DNA of 64,000 nucleotides from an uncultured Fluviicola sp. (GTDB taxonomy: Bacteria > Bacteroidota > Bacteroidia > Flavobacteriales_D > Crocinitomicaceae). This document shows positions 10,127-18,447 of this stretch, piece by piece. The position numbers were made by a program, and so were the translations under genes. Where the stretch lies: NCBI RefSeq assembly GCF_902168135.1, contig NZ_CABHOL010000017.1:62001-126000 (forward strand), given 5' to 3'. The notes under the pieces are model-generated. The model was given only the letters and a program-made list of their open reading frames with translations. It searched no databases and was not told the DNA's origin. Position 1 is the stretch's first letter; each line of letters starts with the position of its first letter.

Positions 10127-11461
10127 TTATTTGAATTCAGTGTATTTGACAACTAGTTTAGGTCTTGTCTTGTAAGGAGACAAAGGTCCGTTGAAAACAA
10201 TTCTTTCGGCAGTACAATTAAAATATAAGGAAGATTGAAATAAATAAACTCCTCTGTTTTCAGCTTTTCCGGAAACAATATCCTGGACATAATCTCTTAG
10301 ATCAACTATGAATGCCTTTTGATTGTTGTCGTAATTAGCTGTCTTGAATGTTATTATTTCTCCTGAATCTGTTTTGTACCCAACTTCCAGAAGTACACTT
10401 GGGTAGTAAAAATCTCCGTTTTGGTATGCAACCGGAATGTAAAGCAAAGCATTGTTAATTAAAGATTTGCTGTTGATGTTGTTTACAGTAGGAAATTCAA
10501 CAACTGCTCTGCTATCAAATGATTGTGTGTAAAATTGTGATTGACCGTTTAGAGGGTTTGCCAAAACATCCGCAATATGGTATCCGCTGTGATTGACTTC
10601 AACATGATTGAAATCGGCGCAGGTACCATTAATAATCAAAGGAACTTCTTTGGGAATTGTGTCTCCTGAAAGCTTGTAATAGATCGTTAGTTTCGTTTGA
10701 GCATTATCCAATCTGAAGTACAATACAGCTCCTTTTCCTTTAGCCGGGCTTGCATTGGAGACATTAATTCTAAATCCTTTAAAGTAGCCGGAGCTAAGAA
10801 AATTACTGGTGCTGGTGAATGCTGCGTTTCCGGCAGCCATATCATCCAGGAATTGCTGACCGAAAGCGTTGTCGAGTTTCAGTCTCAACTGCGGGTTTAG
10901 TGGTGTTGTATCATTTGCAAGAACAACTTTCGCAGTGGTATTTGGGGTTTGAGTTGCTGATGCAGGGTCGACTAAATCCGAGCCCATGATATTTTTTGTA
11001 GTGTTCCGTTTGTAGTCAGCATTTACGTCCAATTCTTCATCAAGTTCGTAAACCTCAAATTTCTGCGGATCCAACTTCCCATAATAGCCGCCGTAGTTCA
11101 AACTTAAGACTACCGAGTCAATAACAGGAGCAGGAGCAGCTTCCATGTTGATAGCTCCTGAAATGGTAAATTGGGTGTAAAAAGAAGCATTCACAATTCC
11201 TAATTTGGGGTCGTGATATGCCCCCAGAGTTGCAAAATTCTGATTGTCTGTATTTAATGTATCTTCCAGGACTGAGTATGTTTTCAATTGAAAAGTATCC
11301 TTTCCGCCTGAGGCTAATAAGTCCTCAACGCTTAATGCTTCTGATCCGTAAGGGGAAGATGTTTTTTTACAGCCCGGTAAAACGGAAAGTGTTAAGACAA
11401 AACAAGCGGAAAGTAAAATTGCTTTCCGCCAGTTGTTATTTGGTTTTTTTAGATTCATCAT
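10127..11461 (-). CDS. DUF4270 family lipoprotein
   Basis: 444 aa. The N-terminus has a basic region, a hydrophobic core and a lipobox LSVLPGC with the acylated Cys at residue 31, so an outer-membrane or periplasmic lipoprotein. The body matches the DUF4270 pattern as I know it: KDTFQLKTYSVLEDTL, then LGAYHDPKLGIVNASFYTQF, and many beta strands. Function of DUF4270 is not established. Its ATG overlaps the stop of the upstream glycogen-synthase-like gene (ATGATGA), and glmS follows after 3 bp. I know this gene order from other Bacteroidota, which suggests a link to envelope sugar metabolism (inference). Confidence 0.88.
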   Translation of the reverse strand: MMNLKKPNNNWRKAILLSACFVLTLSVLPGCKKTSSPYGSEALSVEDLLASGGKDTFQLKTYSVLEDTLNTDNQNFATLGAYHDPKLGIVNASFYTQFTISGAINMEAAPAPVIDSVVLSLNYGGYYGKLDPQKFEVYELDEELDVNADYKRNTTKNIMGSDLVDPASATQTPNTTAKVVLANDTTPLNPQLRLKLDNAFGQQFLDDMAAGNAAFTSTSNFLSSGYFKGFRINVSNASPAKGKGAVLYFRLDNAQTKLTIYYKLSGDTIPKEVPLIINGTCADFNHVEVNHSGYHIADVLANPLNGQSQFYTQSFDSRAVVEFPTVNNINSKSLINNALLYIPVAYQNGDFYYPSVLLEVGYKTDSGEIITFKTANYDNNQKAFIVDLRDYVQDIVSGKAENRGVYLFQSSLYFNCTAERIVFNGPLSPYKTRPKLVVKYTEFK

Positions 11462-12288
11462 TGTATCAAAATGCCTTCTTCTATTACTTTGTCAAAGAAC
11501 TCTGATAATCCTTTGGTTAAGTGTTCTTCAGGTAAATAATTTAGTTTTAAACAGGTTGCTTCATCGAAGACTTTCTGCAATTCCGGTTGAATTGCTTCGC
11601 TCCCTTGAACAACACCGTCACTGAACGTAACAGCTGCTTTAGTTATTGCATCCAGGGTAGGTGTTTTAACTAAATTTGTGACTTCCTCATCAAATCCGTC
11701 GAATTTCAACTTCTCGTGGAAACGTTCGTCCCAGGAAGATTCAAACCCTTCTTTATCATCGTAGATACTGTATACCACTTTTGTATCGGCAAAATGCGGG
11801 TCTTTGTTGTAGATCTTTTTGATATACAAGGACATCAACGAAGTCATCCAGCCGTGGCAATGGATAACATCCGGTTTCCAGCCTAATTTTTTAACTGTTT
11901 CCAAAACACCGCGGCAGAAGAACATACTTCTTTCATCGTTGTCATTGAAATCAGCTCCTTTATCGTCGGTAACATTGGTCTTGCGCTTAAAGAATTCGTC
12001 GTTGTCGATGAAATAAACCTGTAAACGTGCTGCCGGAATTGACGCTACTTTAATGATCAGCGGATGGTCATTGTCGTCAATAATGATATTCATTCCCGAA
12101 AGGCGGATTACTTCATGAAGTTGATGTCTTCTTTCGTTAATCGAGCCAAAGCGAGGTGTGAAAACACGGATTTCTTTACCATTCTCCTGCGTTCCTTGCG
12201 GAAGCTTGCGAGCATTGTGAGAAATTTCTGTTTTTGCAAGAAATGGGTAAATTTCCTGTGAAACAAAGAGAATTCTTTTCTTTTCCAT
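11458..12288 (-). CDS. Glycogen/starch synthase N-terminal-domain protein, probably non-catalytic
   Basis: 276 aa, about half the length of a glycogen synthase. It resembles only the N-terminal GT5 Rossmann domain: ILFVSQEIYPFLAKTE at the start, VRVFTPRFG-like segment (residues about 41-50), and WKPDVIHCHGWMTSL near 140. The C-terminal GT-B half with the nucleotide-sugar site is absent. The ADP-glucose-binding KTGGL motif reads KTEIS, and the usual HDW reads HGW. It is therefore unlikely to make glycogen (inference). It heads the operon with DUF4270 and glmS and diverges from panC. The stop codon overlaps the DUF4270 start. Confidence 0.82.
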   Translation of the reverse strand: MEKKRILFVSQEIYPFLAKTEISHNARKLPQGTQENGKEIRVFTPRFGSINERRHQLHEVIRLSGMNIIIDDNDHPLIIKVASIPAARLQVYFIDNDEFFKRKTNVTDDKGADFNDNDERSMFFCRGVLETVKKLGWKPDVIHCHGWMTSLMSLYIKKIYNKDPHFADTKVVYSIYDDKEGFESSWDERFHEKLKFDGFDEEVTNLVKTPTLDAITKAAVTFSDGVVQGSEAIQPELQKVFDEATCLKLNYLPEEHLTKGLSEFFDKVIEEGILIQ

Positions 12289-12324
12289 AGAATTCGATAG
12301 GGGAATTTTTGAATATTATAAGTG

Positions 12325-12355
12325 CAAAATTAAGAAAAAAAGACGGAATCTTCAA
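12325..12355 (-). promoter_or_regulatory. Promoter for the GT5-like / DUF4270 / glmS operon
   Basis: Reading the minus strand, TTG (12355-12353) is followed by exactly 20 nt and then TAATTTTG (12332-12325), a full match to the Bacteroidota TTG / TAnnTTTG promoter pattern. It ends 37 bp before the ATG at 12288. Confidence 0.7.
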
Positions 12356-12365
12356 GATATTAATA

Positions 12366-12373
12366 TAGTTTTG
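12366..12373 (+). promoter_or_regulatory. Probable -7 promoter box of panC
   Basis: TAGTTTTG matches TAnnTTTG and lies 30 bp before the GTG start of panC. No good -33 TTG is found at standard spacing. The box lies back to back with the divergent promoter at 12325-12355. It also covers the in-frame TTG at 12371, arguing against that codon as the start of panC. Confidence 0.5.
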
Positions 12374-12403
12374 CCTGCTTGTTTTGAACGAAAGGGTAGA
12401 AAA

Positions 12404-13243
12404 GTGGAAATAATCAACACGGTTGAAGGGTTAAAGAAGACCCTGGATTCAGCCCGAAAAGAAGGTAAAAGCATTGGTTTTGTGCCAACTATGGGAGCCC
12501 TGCATCAAGGTCATATGGACTTGGTAAGTCGCGCCAGTACTGTATGTGACGTTGTTGTGGTGAGTGTTTTTGTAAATCCTACTCAATTCAATAATCCTTC
12601 GGATCTCGAAAAGTATCCGCGCACTCCTCATGCAGATTCTGAATTGTTGAAAAAATTCGGATGTGATGTCGCTTTTTTTCCTTCTGAAACCGAAATTTAT
12701 CCTGAAAACCTGGTATCTCCCCGGGTAGATTTAGCCGGTTTGGACGAAGTTATGGAAGGAAAGTTCCGTCCAGGTCATTTTAAAGGCGTTGTCCAGGTTG
12801 TATACCGTTTGTTTGATATTGTAGAGCCTCAAAAAGCATTTTTCGGGTTGAAAGATTTTCAACAGGTTGCCGTAATCAAACGAATGGTTGAACAGTTAAA
12901 CCTTCCGATTGAGATTGTTCCATGCGAGACTTCAAGAACAGAAAAGGGACTTGCAATGAGCAGCCGCAACAAGCGCTTGTCGGAAGTTCAGAAAGAAGAA
13001 GCTTTAATTATCTATCATACACTGATGCATGCAAAAGCGGATGCGGGAAGTTTTTCACCTGCGGAAACAATAGTAAGAGCAAAGGACTTTTTTGAACAGG
13101 GAGCGCTTCAGCTGGAATATTTAACCATCGTTGATCCGCATACTTTGCAGGATCTTTCAGATAAGTGGGTTCCGGGAGCTGCCATGTGCATCGCCTGTTT
13201 TTGCGGAGAAGTCAGGTTGATCGATAATATGACACTTATTTAA
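12404..13243 (+). CDS. panC: Pantothenate synthetase PanC
   Basis: 279 aa, standard length. It ligates pantoate and beta-alanine with ATP to give pantothenate for coenzyme A. Motifs: FVPTMGALHQGH (the HIGH-like nucleotide motif), FVNPTQF, the substrate loop around FGLKDFQQVAVI, and MSSRNKRLS (KMSKS-like). The frame is open from a TTG at 12371, but the GTG at 12404 gives the canonical N-terminus (EIINTVEGLKKTL) and sits correctly downstream of the promoter box. panD, which supplies beta-alanine, follows 133 bp later with its own promoter. Confidence 0.95.
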   Translation: MEIINTVEGLKKTLDSARKEGKSIGFVPTMGALHQGHMDLVSRASTVCDVVVVSVFVNPTQFNNPSDLEKYPRTPHADSELLKKFGCDVAFFPSETEIYPENLVSPRVDLAGLDEVMEGKFRPGHFKGVVQVVYRLFDIVEPQKAFFGLKDFQQVAVIKRMVEQLNLPIEIVPCETSRTEKGLAMSSRNKRLSEVQKEEALIIYHTLMHAKADAGSFSPAETIVRAKDFFEQGALQLEYLTIVDPHTLQDLSDKWVPGAAMCIACFCGEVRLIDNMTLI

Positions 13244-13325
13244 TTGCTAATTCCCAATTACGAATTGAAAGGGTGTTTGATCTGCAGTCGGGAATTATCC
13301 AAAGAATCTTAATTCGCAATTAGGA

Positions 13326-13357
13326 ATTCGTAATTCGTAATTATAGTACTATCTTTG
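13326..13357 (+). repeat. 32-bp repeat containing a -7 promoter box, upstream of panD
   Basis: This stretch consists of AATTCGTAATT-type units running into TATCTTTG (13350-13357), a perfect TAnnTTTG box that ends 19 bp before the panD ATG. The same 32 bases, with one difference, occur in reverse orientation at 36652-36683 upstream of the NifU-like gene. The preceding part of the intergenic region (13244-13325) also contains inverted AATTACGAATT / AATTCGTAATT units. It reads as a dispersed repeat that brings a promoter with it. Confidence 0.65.
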
Positions 13358-13376
13358 CACTTCGATTTTTACAAGC

Positions 13377-13727
13377 ATGTTGATACAAGTAGTCAAATCA
13401 AAAATTCACCGTGTACGTGTTACCCAGGCAGAATTAAATTATGTAGGAAGTATTACCATTGATGAAGCATTGATGGATGCATCCAACCTGGTTGAAGGAG
13501 AGCGTGTTCAGGTGGTCAATATCAATAACGGTGAGCGTTTGGAAACTTATGTCATCAAAGGCGATCGTGGAAGCGGAACAATTTGTTTAAATGGACCTGC
13601 TGCCCGAAAAGTAGCTGTCGGTGATATGATTATTGTGATTGGATATGGGTATATGACTCCCGAGGAAGCAAGAGCATTTAAGCCATCTTTGGTTTTTCCG
13701 AATGAATTGACTAATTTGATAGTCTAA
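13377..13727 (+). CDS. panD: Aspartate 1-decarboxylase PanD
   Basis: 116 aa precursor. PanD decarboxylates aspartate to beta-alanine for PanC and is activated by self-cleavage between Gly24 and Ser25, which becomes the pyruvoyl group; that pair is present in [10 protein letters not shown]. Other signatures are [10 protein letters not shown] and [13 protein letters not shown], and YGYM near residue 83. The stop codon overlaps the ATG of the next gene by one base, so the flippase-like gene is probably co-translated. The promoter is the repeat-borne TATCTTTG at 13350. Confidence 0.96.
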   Translation: MLIQVVKSKIHRVRVTQAELNYVGSITIDEALMDASNLVEGERVQVVNINNGERLETYVIKGDRGSGTICLNGPAARKVAVGDMIIVIGYGYMTPEEARAFKPSLVFPNELTNLIV

Positions 13728-14752
13728 TGAAAAGAACGGCAGGTATTCTTCTAAAAACAGTTCTTCCACTGGCCTTAGGTGTTTATCTGATCTGGTATTT
13801 TTTTACTTCCATGGAACCGGAAGTAGAAGCGGCTTTTTACAAAGCGCTTCGTGAAGCCAATTATTTTTGGGTTTTCCTGTCTTTATTATTAAGTTTTTTT
13901 GCGCTGCTTTCAAGGGCATACCGCTGGAAGTACTTGTTGGAGCCAATGGGATACAAGACTTCTTTGTGGAACCGTTACCATGCGATTATGATCGGTTACA
14001 TTGTGAATCTCACCATTCCAAGGGCCGGAGAAGCTTCTCGTGCAGCCATGTTGTATCGATCCGATGGCGTGCCTTTCTCCAAATCTTTCGGGACTATTCT
14101 GGCAGAGCGTGTTTTCGACCTCATCATGCTGTTTTCCGTTGCATTGCTTGCTTCTATTGTTGGGGCCGGGGATTTTTGGAAGATTAAAGGTTTGATAGAA
14201 GCACGATTTTCAGGGAATCCTGATTCTGCTTCAACTTTCCAGTTGATTAAATGGATTATTTTAGCGTTAGTTGCAGCTGCGTTCGGGATGGTGCTTTTGA
14301 TAAAAAGTATCCGTTTGAAAGTGATCGGGTTTATCACTGGCCTGTTTTCAGGCGCATTATCGGTTTTTAAAACAAAGAATCCTGTTGGGTTTATAGGTCA
14401 TACTTTATTTATTTGGATCCTGTATGTAGTTTATTTTGCAATCTGCTTTTTTGCACTTGAGGAAACCTCAAATGTTCCTGCTACTGGTATGCTCATTGCC
14501 TTTTTAGCCGGATCTCTTGGGATCACTTTAACTAATGGCGGGATCGGAGTTTTTCCTTTAGTGGTAGGATTGGTTATCGAATACTATTTGAAAGATCAAT
14601 ACGGCACTCAAGCCTGGGGAATCGGTTGTGCTTTGGGGACCATTATCTGGGCTTCCCAAACTTTATTGATCATCGTTCTGGGAATGTTGTCCTTTTTTCT
14701 ATTACCAAAAAATTATTCAAAAGATGGGAAGGTTCGAACAGGTCAAGCATAA
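13727..14752 (+). CDS. Flippase-like / lysylphosphatidylglycerol synthase transmembrane-domain protein
   Basis: 341 aa with about eight hydrophobic segments, matching the YbhN/LPG-synthase-TM (UPF0104) family of integral membrane proteins. Family landmarks are SRAYRWKYLL near residue 62, GYIVNLTIPRAGEASRAA near 88, the ERVFDL segment near 122 and NGGIGVFPL near 265. The family is linked to lipid flipping, but the substrate here is unknown. It lacks the soluble aminoacyl-transferase domain of true MprF. It begins on the stop of panD and its end overlaps the heptose adenylyltransferase by 29 bp, so these genes share a transcript. Confidence 0.85.
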   Translation: MKRTAGILLKTVLPLALGVYLIWYFFTSMEPEVEAAFYKALREANYFWVFLSLLLSFFALLSRAYRWKYLLEPMGYKTSLWNRYHAIMIGYIVNLTIPRAGEASRAAMLYRSDGVPFSKSFGTILAERVFDLIMLFSVALLASIVGAGDFWKIKGLIEARFSGNPDSASTFQLIKWIILALVAAAFGMVLLIKSIRLKVIGFITGLFSGALSVFKTKNPVGFIGHTLFIWILYVVYFAICFFALEETSNVPATGMLIAFLAGSLGITLTNGGIGVFPLVVGLVIEYYLKDQYGTQAWGIGCALGTIIWASQTLLIIVLGMLSFFLLPKNYSKDGKVRTGQA

Positions 14753-15239
14753 GGTAGCTTCGGTGCAGGAGATGAAAGAGCGTATACTGGAATGGAAAAA
14801 TTCCGGTGAAAAGGTGGTTTTTACCAATGGCTGTTTTGATATTCTGCACGAAGGACATGTGACTTATCTTGCCAAAGCGGCTGATTTCGGTTCGAAACTG
14901 ATTATTGCCATCAATACCGATGCTTCCGTGAAAAGACAGGGGAAAGGTGAGGAGCGTCCGATTAATCCCGAATCTTCCAGGGCGCTGATCCTGGCCTCTT
15001 TGGGATTTGTGGATGGTGTGGTCTTTTTTGATGAAGACACCCCTGTTTCCGTGATTGAGTCCTTGAAGCCCGATGTTTTGGTAAAAGGTGCGGATTACGA
15101 TGCGGATGAAAAAGATCCTTCCGGCAAAAAATACATTGTAGGCCGTGAAACAATCCTTGCAAATGGCGGAGAAGTAAAAACCGTTGCTTTGGTAGAAGGG
15201 TTCAGCACTACGAGTATTGTAAAGAAGCTGAAAAGCTAA
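14724..15239 (+). CDS. rfaE2: D-glycero-beta-D-manno-heptose 1-phosphate adenylyltransferase (RfaE2-type)
   Basis: 171 aa, corresponding to the stand-alone C-terminal domain of HldE. It converts heptose-1-phosphate and ATP to ADP-heptose for LPS core. The cytidylyltransferase-like fold shows VVFTNGCFDILHEGH (HxGH motif), INTDASVKRQGKG, RPINPESSRA and a late STTSIVKKL motif (the ISTT/KMSKS equivalent). No HldE kinase domain is fused, and none lies in the window. The start overlaps the preceding membrane protein gene by 29 bp; an ATG inside that overlap is the only good start. Confidence 0.93.
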   Translation: MGRFEQVKHKVASVQEMKERILEWKNSGEKVVFTNGCFDILHEGHVTYLAKAADFGSKLIIAINTDASVKRQGKGEERPINPESSRALILASLGFVDGVVFFDEDTPVSVIESLKPDVLVKGADYDADEKDPSGKKYIVGRETILANGGEVKTVALVEGFSTTSIVKKLKS

Positions 15240-15267
15240 AGATTCGGGGTAAACTCTTCCGAAGGTT

Positions 15268-15966
15268 TTAGGATTCGACTTTTCCGACCTTGTTGAAAAC
15301 CTTATACATTTCATTGTCAAAAAAACTAACGGTGACTATGTCGTCTGAGTTTAGAATGACATCTGTATTGAGTTCCGAGATAGATTGTACTTTACCTTCT
15401 TTAATGTATTCTCCATACACAGAAAGATAATGAGTTGTAAACACGACATTTTTCTGATCATCTCTGTATCCACTGATTATCGGTATGATTCTAACGTATT
15501 TGGATACAGAAGGTATCGGAAGTTCTTTTACCCAGGCGATATAGATTTTCCCGTTATTCAAAGTGAATAATAAGAGCTTATTTTCTGTAAAAGATGATTT
15601 CAGCTGTAATTCAAATTCGTTTCCGATAGCTTTAATAGCTTTTATAATCCGTTTCTTTTCATCTAAAAACAAATTACTGATTTCGGTGAAAGTAATTGAA
15701 AGAAGCAATATGCATAAAGATGTTCCGGCATAAGGCGATTTGATCGGAATAGCTTTGTAAACAATGTTTTGAAATTCCGGAGATGCAACAGATTCATAAA
15801 ATAAACGGATTGAATAAGTGATTATAGATGCTGCAACAGCCAATATAATGCTTTCAAAGACGAGTCTTTGCTGATCGATCCTTTGTTGTTTGAACTTGAA
15901 AAAATAGGATTTTGTGAATATGTAGTATCCCGCAACAAGCGGAAGCAATAGCAGGTTCCAGGGCAT
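15268..15966 (-). CDS. Membrane-anchored protein of unknown function
   Basis: 232 aa. Hydrophobic segments at about residues 3-18, 36-58 and 78-100 form a membrane-embedded N-terminal half; the C-terminal half (about 118-232) is a soluble beta-rich domain (KLLLFTLNNGKIYIAWVKEL, then VRIIPIISGYRDDQKN). I do not recognise the family with confidence; the layout recalls DUF6338-like proteins. It is the last gene of the minus-strand accessory block, 8 bp after a 62-aa protein gene, and converges with rfaE2 after only 28 bp with no obvious terminator. Confidence 0.6.
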   Translation of the reverse strand: MPWNLLLLPLVAGYYIFTKSYFFKFKQQRIDQQRLVFESIILAVAASIITYSIRLFYESVASPEFQNIVYKAIPIKSPYAGTSLCILLLSITFTEISNLFLDEKKRIIKAIKAIGNEFELQLKSSFTENKLLLFTLNNGKIYIAWVKELPIPSVSKYVRIIPIISGYRDDQKNVVFTTHYLSVYGEYIKEGKVQSISELNTDVILNSDDIVTVSFFDNEMYKVFNKVGKVES

Positions 15967-15974
15967 CTAGCGGG

Positions 15975-16163
15975 TTATTTTTTCTTTTCTTTTTCTCGCT
16001 TTTTCTGATATTCTTCAATATCTTTTACAATATCTGATTCTAGCAAATCTAAAATAATTTCGCGAACCTTTTGTTGTCTGAAAAAGTCCTGTGTACGAAT
16101 GTATAACCTCCCTTCTCTGGTGGATTGGATTATTTCATCGTTATTACTTACAATTGCACTCAT
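15975..16163 (-). CDS. Small charged protein, unknown function
   Basis: 62 aa. The middle contains REGRLYIRTQDFFRQQKVR and the C-terminal third is an uninterrupted charged helix ending in EKEKKK. No signal peptide or membrane segment. It sits between two membrane-protein genes on the same strand with an 8-bp gap to the next one, which supports a real gene. The ATG at 16161-16163 is preceded by AT-rich sequence. Confidence 0.5.
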   Translation of the reverse strand: MSAIVSNNDEIIQSTREGRLYIRTQDFFRQQKVREIILDLLESDIVKDIEEYQKKREKEKKK

Positions 16164-16238
16164 AACAGTAAATTACAATCAAATTTAATTAAAAAAACAG
16201 GGAATTCAAAATTTTAATTAAACCTGATAATTGGCAGT

Positions 16239-16709
16239 TTAAGATTCTTTTGTTTCTACACTCTTCACATAAAAATTGATCCAGCAAACCAGCGATATCA
16301 TCCCGATAATCATCGAAGGATAATAGCTCCAGAAACGGAAGCTTGAGTAGAAATCCAATTCGTCCCTGGAAATTCCTATGAGTCTTCGAAGGTGTTTGAT
16401 CTCGTAATCTTTTTTAGCCAGCTGCTCGTATTTCAAATCAAAAGATTCCAGCTTTTTCCTGAAATTGACAGAACCACTGAGTGTTAAATTCCGCTTTAAC
16501 CGGTTGAGGCTTTTGATTTCTTTGTAAAGTGTTTTGGATTCATCATTCATCAGATCTAATTTGTAGCTCAGTTCGCTTTGACGAATGCCAATTTCCCGGA
16601 TCTTATCGGTTGGATAAACGATGTTGAACAGGATGGTGCCGATACACATGGTCAGCAAAAACTTGAACACATTGTCTCCGGAAGACAAAAAACTACTTAC
16701 TGTTTCCAT
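16239..16709 (-). CDS. Two-helix membrane protein with coiled coil
   Basis: 156 aa from the ATG at 16707-16709; a TTG two codons earlier is open but unlikely. It has a transmembrane segment at about 15-33 (FKFLLTMCIGTILFNIV), a long charged helical region (about 38-112) with heptad-like Leu spacing, and a second transmembrane segment near 122-142 (YYPSMIIGMISLVCWINF). Both ends would be on the same side of the membrane. It overlaps the end of the PUA/EVE-like gene by 17 bp, so the two are co-expressed. No recognised family. Confidence 0.6.
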   Translation of the reverse strand: METVSSFLSSGDNVFKFLLTMCIGTILFNIVYPTDKIREIGIRQSELSYKLDLMNDESKTLYKEIKSLNRLKRNLTLSGSVNFRKKLESFDLKYEQLAKKDYEIKHLRRLIGISRDELDFYSSFRFWSYYPSMIIGMISLVCWINFYVKSVETKES

Positions 16710-17682
16710 TTTCAAGACTTGTTAAACGGTTAAAAATACTATCGTTCTCTACCTCCAGGTTTTTCCGGATGTTTTGGATGGAGTCCATGTAAGGAATGTA
16801 CTCGTTCGGAATATGTTCGCGATTCAGTTTCATGCTGATCTCTTCATCTGTGCAGCCATTCAGGAACATGGAAACAATCAGGCTCGTTAGGATCAATGAT
16901 TTCCCGACCGGTAGTTTGATATTGATGAATCCCGGAGAATTTAAACTCAATTTGACTGTTGTAGTATCGATTTTCTCTCCGAAATTGAAGTCTGTGTTGA
17001 CCTGCGAGATCAGTCCCAGGTAATTGTCGAATAGGTCTTTGAGATCTTTCAGACTGATTTCCGATTCTTTGTTGATCCGTAAAGACAAAAAACAATCGCC
17101 GTCCTTGATGTACAATTCTTCCATCAGCGAATCAATGAAATCCGCGTGTTTTTTGATGGAAACAATGGTGTGGGAATGCTTCAGCAGGTAAAACAAAGAA
17201 TTGTAATAATGGTGTTTAACGGAAGTTTTCAGCCAGTTTACTTTTCTTCTCTTGAGGAATCCGCCTGTTGACAGATCTGATCGGGAGGCGTTATAAATTT
17301 CATCATCTGCTATTTCACCGATACTGAAATAATCGGCATCTTCCGAAGGAATGAGTACCACGTCGCCCTTTTTCAGGTTTTTAAAAGTAAAGAGTTTGTT
17401 GATTGTTTTCGTAATCGATGATTTCTCTCCGGAACTCAATTTGTCATACGGAACGTTCCGGTATTTGTAACTGTTTGTAATGACGGATTTTCTAAGATAT
17501 TTCAGGTTTTCTTCCCGGATATCCTCAGCTGAAATGAAATTCCAGTTGATGCCGACATATCCTTTCCGGATAAAATCGGTATAATGATCTCCGCCATCGG
17601 TTCTAACATACCAATATTCTTTTTGGCTGTTTATTTCCGCTACCTGGTCGAAGATCGGATTCGTGTTTTTTAGATTTAGCAT
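16693..17682 (-). CDS. Protein with PUA/EVE-like N-terminal domain
   Basis: 329 aa from the ATG at 17680-17682; a GTG at 17736 is in frame but yields an unlikely N-terminus. Residues about 20-150 contain YWYVRTDGG (23-31), KGYVGINWN, KKGDVVLIP and YFSIGEIADDEIY, the pattern of PUA-superfamily/EVE-like domains that read modified bases and are often the N-terminal part of Mrr-type restriction proteins. No nuclease motif is visible after it; the C-terminal half is uncharacterised. Tight overlap with the next membrane-protein gene and a 90-bp gap from the accessory-family genes suggest one operon. The domain call is from motif recall and is moderate. Confidence 0.55.
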   Translation of the reverse strand: MLNLKNTNPIFDQVAEINSQKEYWYVRTDGGDHYTDFIRKGYVGINWNFISAEDIREENLKYLRKSVITNSYKYRNVPYDKLSSGEKSSITKTINKLFTFKNLKKGDVVLIPSEDADYFSIGEIADDEIYNASRSDLSTGGFLKRRKVNWLKTSVKHHYYNSLFYLLKHSHTIVSIKKHADFIDSLMEELYIKDGDCFLSLRINKESEISLKDLKDLFDNYLGLISQVNTDFNFGEKIDTTTVKLSLNSPGFINIKLPVGKSLILTSLIVSMFLNGCTDEEISMKLNREHIPNEYIPYMDSIQNIRKNLEVENDSIFNRLTSLENGNSK

Positions 17683-17772
17683 GCGGTTGGTTGGTGATAT
17701 GGTTTGTATTGCTGTGATTTTTAAAATCCGGGACACAGCTTTTAAGCGGCATCCCGAATTTAGGGTTAGGTT

Positions 17773-18447
17773 TTAGCCAACTTGTTCTTCGGCTATTTTT
17801 AGAACCAGCAGGTTTCCTGTTTTGGAAATCGTACCGGCTGTCGGAGTTTGTTCCAGAACGATATAATCATCCAATCCTTCTTCATCCGTGATCAAAGTAT
17901 CATCTTCGGCTCTGAGTTCGTAGATAAATCCAAGTCGCTGGATCATTTCTTTGGTTTCTGCATTCCAGTGGTCAAAATCAGGAACAAGTCGCAGATCCGC
18001 ACTGCCCGGAGGCGGAGGAACGGGAACAATTTTGAATTTCAGTTTTGCCATAGCATCTGCCTGAATTCCATATCGGTTCATGTTTCCTGCATTCAATGGG
18101 GTTGCATTCACTTTGTATTTCGAAAGTGTATAGCCCGTAGTGGGAGTAGATTGTTCCGATTTCAGGTCCAGTGACAGGGAAATCTGTGCTTCAACTTCTG
18201 TTTCGGGAATCGAATAAAATGTGGGTTGATATCCCATTTCGCGGATCAGGTTTACAAGATTTAATTCTTCGGTGGACCGATCTTCGTCTTTACTGATATC
18301 GTAAATGTCAAGCGTTTGCTGAAGTGCTCCCTGATCCAGGGCTGCCTGAGCATCGCCGACTCCCTGACCAACCGAGCTGATCAACTCACCCAATGGGCCG
18401 CCCAGCAATTCACTGAATAATTGAACGGGGTTATTTGTGTTACTCAT
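17773..18447 (-). CDS. Accessory-block family protein with C-terminal PASTA-like domain
   Basis: 224 aa, cytoplasmic by appearance (no signal peptide or membrane helix). The N-terminal 50 residues carry the family helix motif (LGELISSVGQGVGDAQAALD), then MGYQPTFYSIPETEVEAQIS, the core strand motif, and KIVPVPPPPG, equivalent to the LVxVPAP motif of its paralogues. Residues about 153-220 read as one PASTA-like repeat: VPDFDHWNAETKEMIQRLGF, ending IVLEQTPTAGTISKTGNLLV. It overlaps the upstream PASTA-ended gene by 8 bp. This fusion ties the PASTA domain to the unknown family. Function unknown. Confidence 0.7.
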   Translation of the reverse strand: MSNTNNPVQLFSELLGGPLGELISSVGQGVGDAQAALDQGALQQTLDIYDISKDEDRSTEELNLVNLIREMGYQPTFYSIPETEVEAQISLSLDLKSEQSTPTTGYTLSKYKVNATPLNAGNMNRYGIQADAMAKLKFKIVPVPPPPGSADLRLVPDFDHWNAETKEMIQRLGFIYELRAEDDTLITDEEGLDDYIVLEQTPTAGTISKTGNLLVLKIAEEQVG

